Shown here one piece after another: positions 62,939 through 64,000 of a stretch of DNA of 64,000 nt. Each line of letters begins with the position of its first letter. Position 1 is the first letter of the stretch. The stretch comes from Aeromicrobium erythreum (GTDB taxonomy: Bacteria; Actinomycetota; Actinomycetes; Propionibacteriales; Nocardioidaceae). Both the position numbers and the translations under genes were made by a program. Under the pieces are notes generated by a model that ran no database searches, was not told the DNA's origin, and was given only the letters and a program-made list of their open reading frames with translations. The DNA is taken from the NCBI RefSeq assembly GCF_001509405.1, contig NZ_CP011502.1:2232001-2296000 (forward strand). The letters are read 5' to 3'.

Positions 62939-63623
62939 GGCCCTCTCCCTCCACCTCGGTGCCCTGCGGGACGTCGAGACCCAGCTCGCGGTCGAAGCGC
63001 CGCGCCTCGAGGTCGTCGCTGCTCTCCCCCGGCCGCGCGACGATGCCGTCGGCGACGAGCTCGTCGATCGCGTCGGCACGGGCCTCCAGCTCGCGGGTGT
63101 GCCGCTCGGCGGCCTCCATCTGCTGGTTGACGCTGCTGAGCGACGACGCGATGCCGGTGTCGGCGCTGGTCAGCTGCGAGCGGGCCTCGGCGGCCGACGC
63201 ACGAGCAGTCAGCGTGTCCTTGCGGAGCCGGAAGTCCTCGATGCTGTCCTCGAGCCGGGTGGCGGCGTCGGTGATGGTCGCCTCCTCCTGCTGCAGCGCG
63301 GCGTGCCGCTCCCGCAGGTCGGCGAGCGAGTCCTCGAGCCCGACCTTGCGGCCGAGCGCGGTGCGGGCGGTGGCGTCGTCGCCGCGCTCGACGGCCTCGC
63401 GGGCCTGCGCGTCGAACGTCGCGGCCTGCTGCTCGAGCTGGCGCAGCCGCACCTCGACGCGCTTGCGGCTGGTCGTGACGTCGGCGACGCCGCGGCGCAC
63501 CTTCTGCAGGTGTGCGAGCTGGGCGCGGTAGGTGTCGTCGAGGGAGCTGCGTAGCTCCTCGCCGTCGAGCTCACGGTGCGAGCGCGACCTCCAGATGTCG
63601 CGAATCCTGCGTCCGATCCCCAT
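62913..63623 (-). CDS. pspA: PspA/IM30-family phage shock protein
   Basis: PspA stabilises stressed membranes by forming ESCRT-III-like assemblies. The 236-residue protein is almost entirely helical coiled coil (about 25-190), starting with MGIGRRIRDIWRSRSH, which may bind membranes. It is first in a coupled operon pspA-htpX-pspAB. ATG 63623 is 6 bases after TAGGCT. Confidence 0.93.
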   Translation of the reverse strand: MGIGRRIRDIWRSRSHRELDGEELRSSLDDTYRAQLAHLQKVRRGVADVTTSRKRVEVRLRQLEQQAATFDAQAREAVERGDDATARTALGRKVGLEDSLADLRERHAALQQEEATITDAATRLEDSIEDFRLRKDTLTARASAAEARSQLTSADTGIASSLSSVNQQMEAAERHTRELEARADAIDELVADGIVARPGESSDDLEARRFDRELGLDVPQGTEVEGEGRGPQQVQG

Positions 63624-63629
63624 GAGGTC

Positions 63630-63635
63630 AGCCTA
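63630..63635 (-). promoter_or_regulatory. -10 hexamer, leaderless pspA operon
   Basis: TAGGCT on minus, 6 bases before ATG 63623. Confidence 0.55.
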
Positions 63636-63680
63636 CGGGGCTGCGGCACGTGGGCGTCCGGACCGCGTGGGCGCGCTGTG

Positions 63681-63686
63681 TAGGGT
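63681..63686 (+). promoter_or_regulatory. -10 hexamer, leaderless DUF3043 gene
   Basis: TAGGGT, 6 bases before GTG 63693. Confidence 0.55.
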
Positions 63687-63692
63687 GACGCC

Positions 63693-64000
63693 GTGACGCA
63701 GGAGAACGCCGCCCCCGACGACCGCACCCAGGCCGCCAAGAAGGGCCGTGCGACGCCGAGCCGCAAGGAGGCCGAGGCGGCGCGGAAGAAGGCGATGAAG
63801 ACGCCGATGACGCGCAAGGAGCAGATGCAGCGCGACCGTCAGGCGCGCTCGGACCTGCGTCGTCGTCAGCAGGAGGCCCTGCGGGCCGGCAAGGGCGACG
63901 CCCTCCCCCCGCGCGACCGCGGCCCGGTGCGCGCGTTCGTGCGTGACTACGTCGACCGTCGTCGCAACGTCGCCGAGTACCTGCTGCCGATCCTGCTCGC
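63693..64000 (+). CDS. DUF3043 membrane protein, 3' end cut by the window
   Basis: The first 102 residues are present: a very basic cytoplasmic start (GRATPSRKEAEAARKKAMKTPMTRKEQ), then RAFVRDYVDRRRNVAEYLLPILLA leading into the first membrane helix. This matches the start of DUF3043 proteins, which have two helices and unknown function. The gene runs past the window edge. Confidence 0.88.
   Translation, partial: MTQENAAPDDRTQAAKKGRATPSRKEAEAARKKAMKTPMTRKEQMQRDRQARSDLRRRQQEALRAGKGDALPPRDRGPVRAFVRDYVDRRRNVAEYLLPILL

Overview
The window is high-GC actinobacterial chromosome. Its gene content points to a Gram-positive, aerobic, diaminopimelate-type actinomycete, and the total pattern (cytochrome bcc-aa3 genes, SepF/DivIVA, a PspA-HtpX-PspAB module, a translational ileS T-box) best fits Nocardioidaceae such as Aeromicrobium or Nocardioides. 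That family assignment is an inference. From memory, the gene order is broadly like the Mycobacterium tuberculosis region running from wag31 to adoK/erpA. No rRNA, tRNA, CRISPR array, prophage or transposase gene was recognised.

Layout. 1-2.7 kb: a truncated DUF559-type protein, then rluD, lspA and a DksA-like gene on the minus strand. 2.8-6.3 kb: ileS with its own T-box leader. 6.3-25.2 kb: one long minus-strand division and cell wall (dcw) cluster, read from right to left as mraZ, a 43-residue membrane ORF, rsmH, ftsL, ftsI, murE, murF, mraY, murD, ftsW, murG, murC, ftsQ, ftsZ, pgeF-like, yggS-like, sepF, yggT, divIVA. Most junctions are 4-base ATGA or GTGA overlaps. divIVA is frameshifted in this sequence. 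25.5-40.9 kb: housekeeping and lipid genes (DUF3040, methyltransferase, FAD oxidoreductase, metF, polyprenyl synthase, PASTA kinase, class II DAHP synthase, DUF427, PlsC, esterase, two ROK kinases, START-like protein, acyl-CoA synthetase). 40.9-43.7 kb: a secreted or anchored gluzincin, an NlpC/P60 hydrolase behind a c-di-AMP riboswitch, and a tiny Cys-rich protein. 44.5-47.9 kb: a DEDDh exonuclease/GIY-YIG fusion, a RAM-domain protein, trpD and an atypical receiver. 47.9-57.1 kb: the terminal respiratory chain, ctaE-qcrCAB on plus and ctaC-ctaD-ctaF on minus, with an L,D-transpeptidase between. 57.2-64 kb: PfkB/adenosine kinase, erpA, glycerate kinase, an aspartate aminotransferase, pspA-htpX-pspAB and the start of a DUF3043 gene.

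The genes form three working blocks. The dcw block makes lipid II (MurC-G, MraY) and polymerises it at the septum (FtsW/I/Q/L/Z, SepF). A membrane and envelope block (PASTA kinase, NlpC/P60, L,D-transpeptidase, PspA system) senses and remodels the wall. A respiration block (bcc-aa3 plus ErpA for Fe-S delivery) supplies energy.

The most unusual content is non-coding. Two related elements at about 43.7-44.4 kb and 52.35-52.8 kb have long imperfect inverted repeats, nested hairpins and short tandem repeats, and carry no convincing gene. A 40-bp perfect palindrome and a diverged copy lie exactly 100 bp apart after ileS. Seventeen genes have a TANNNT-like -10 hexamer ending 6 or 7 bases before the start codon, which predicts leaderless mRNAs. 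Two divergent gene pairs have these -10 hexamers overlapping or abutting.
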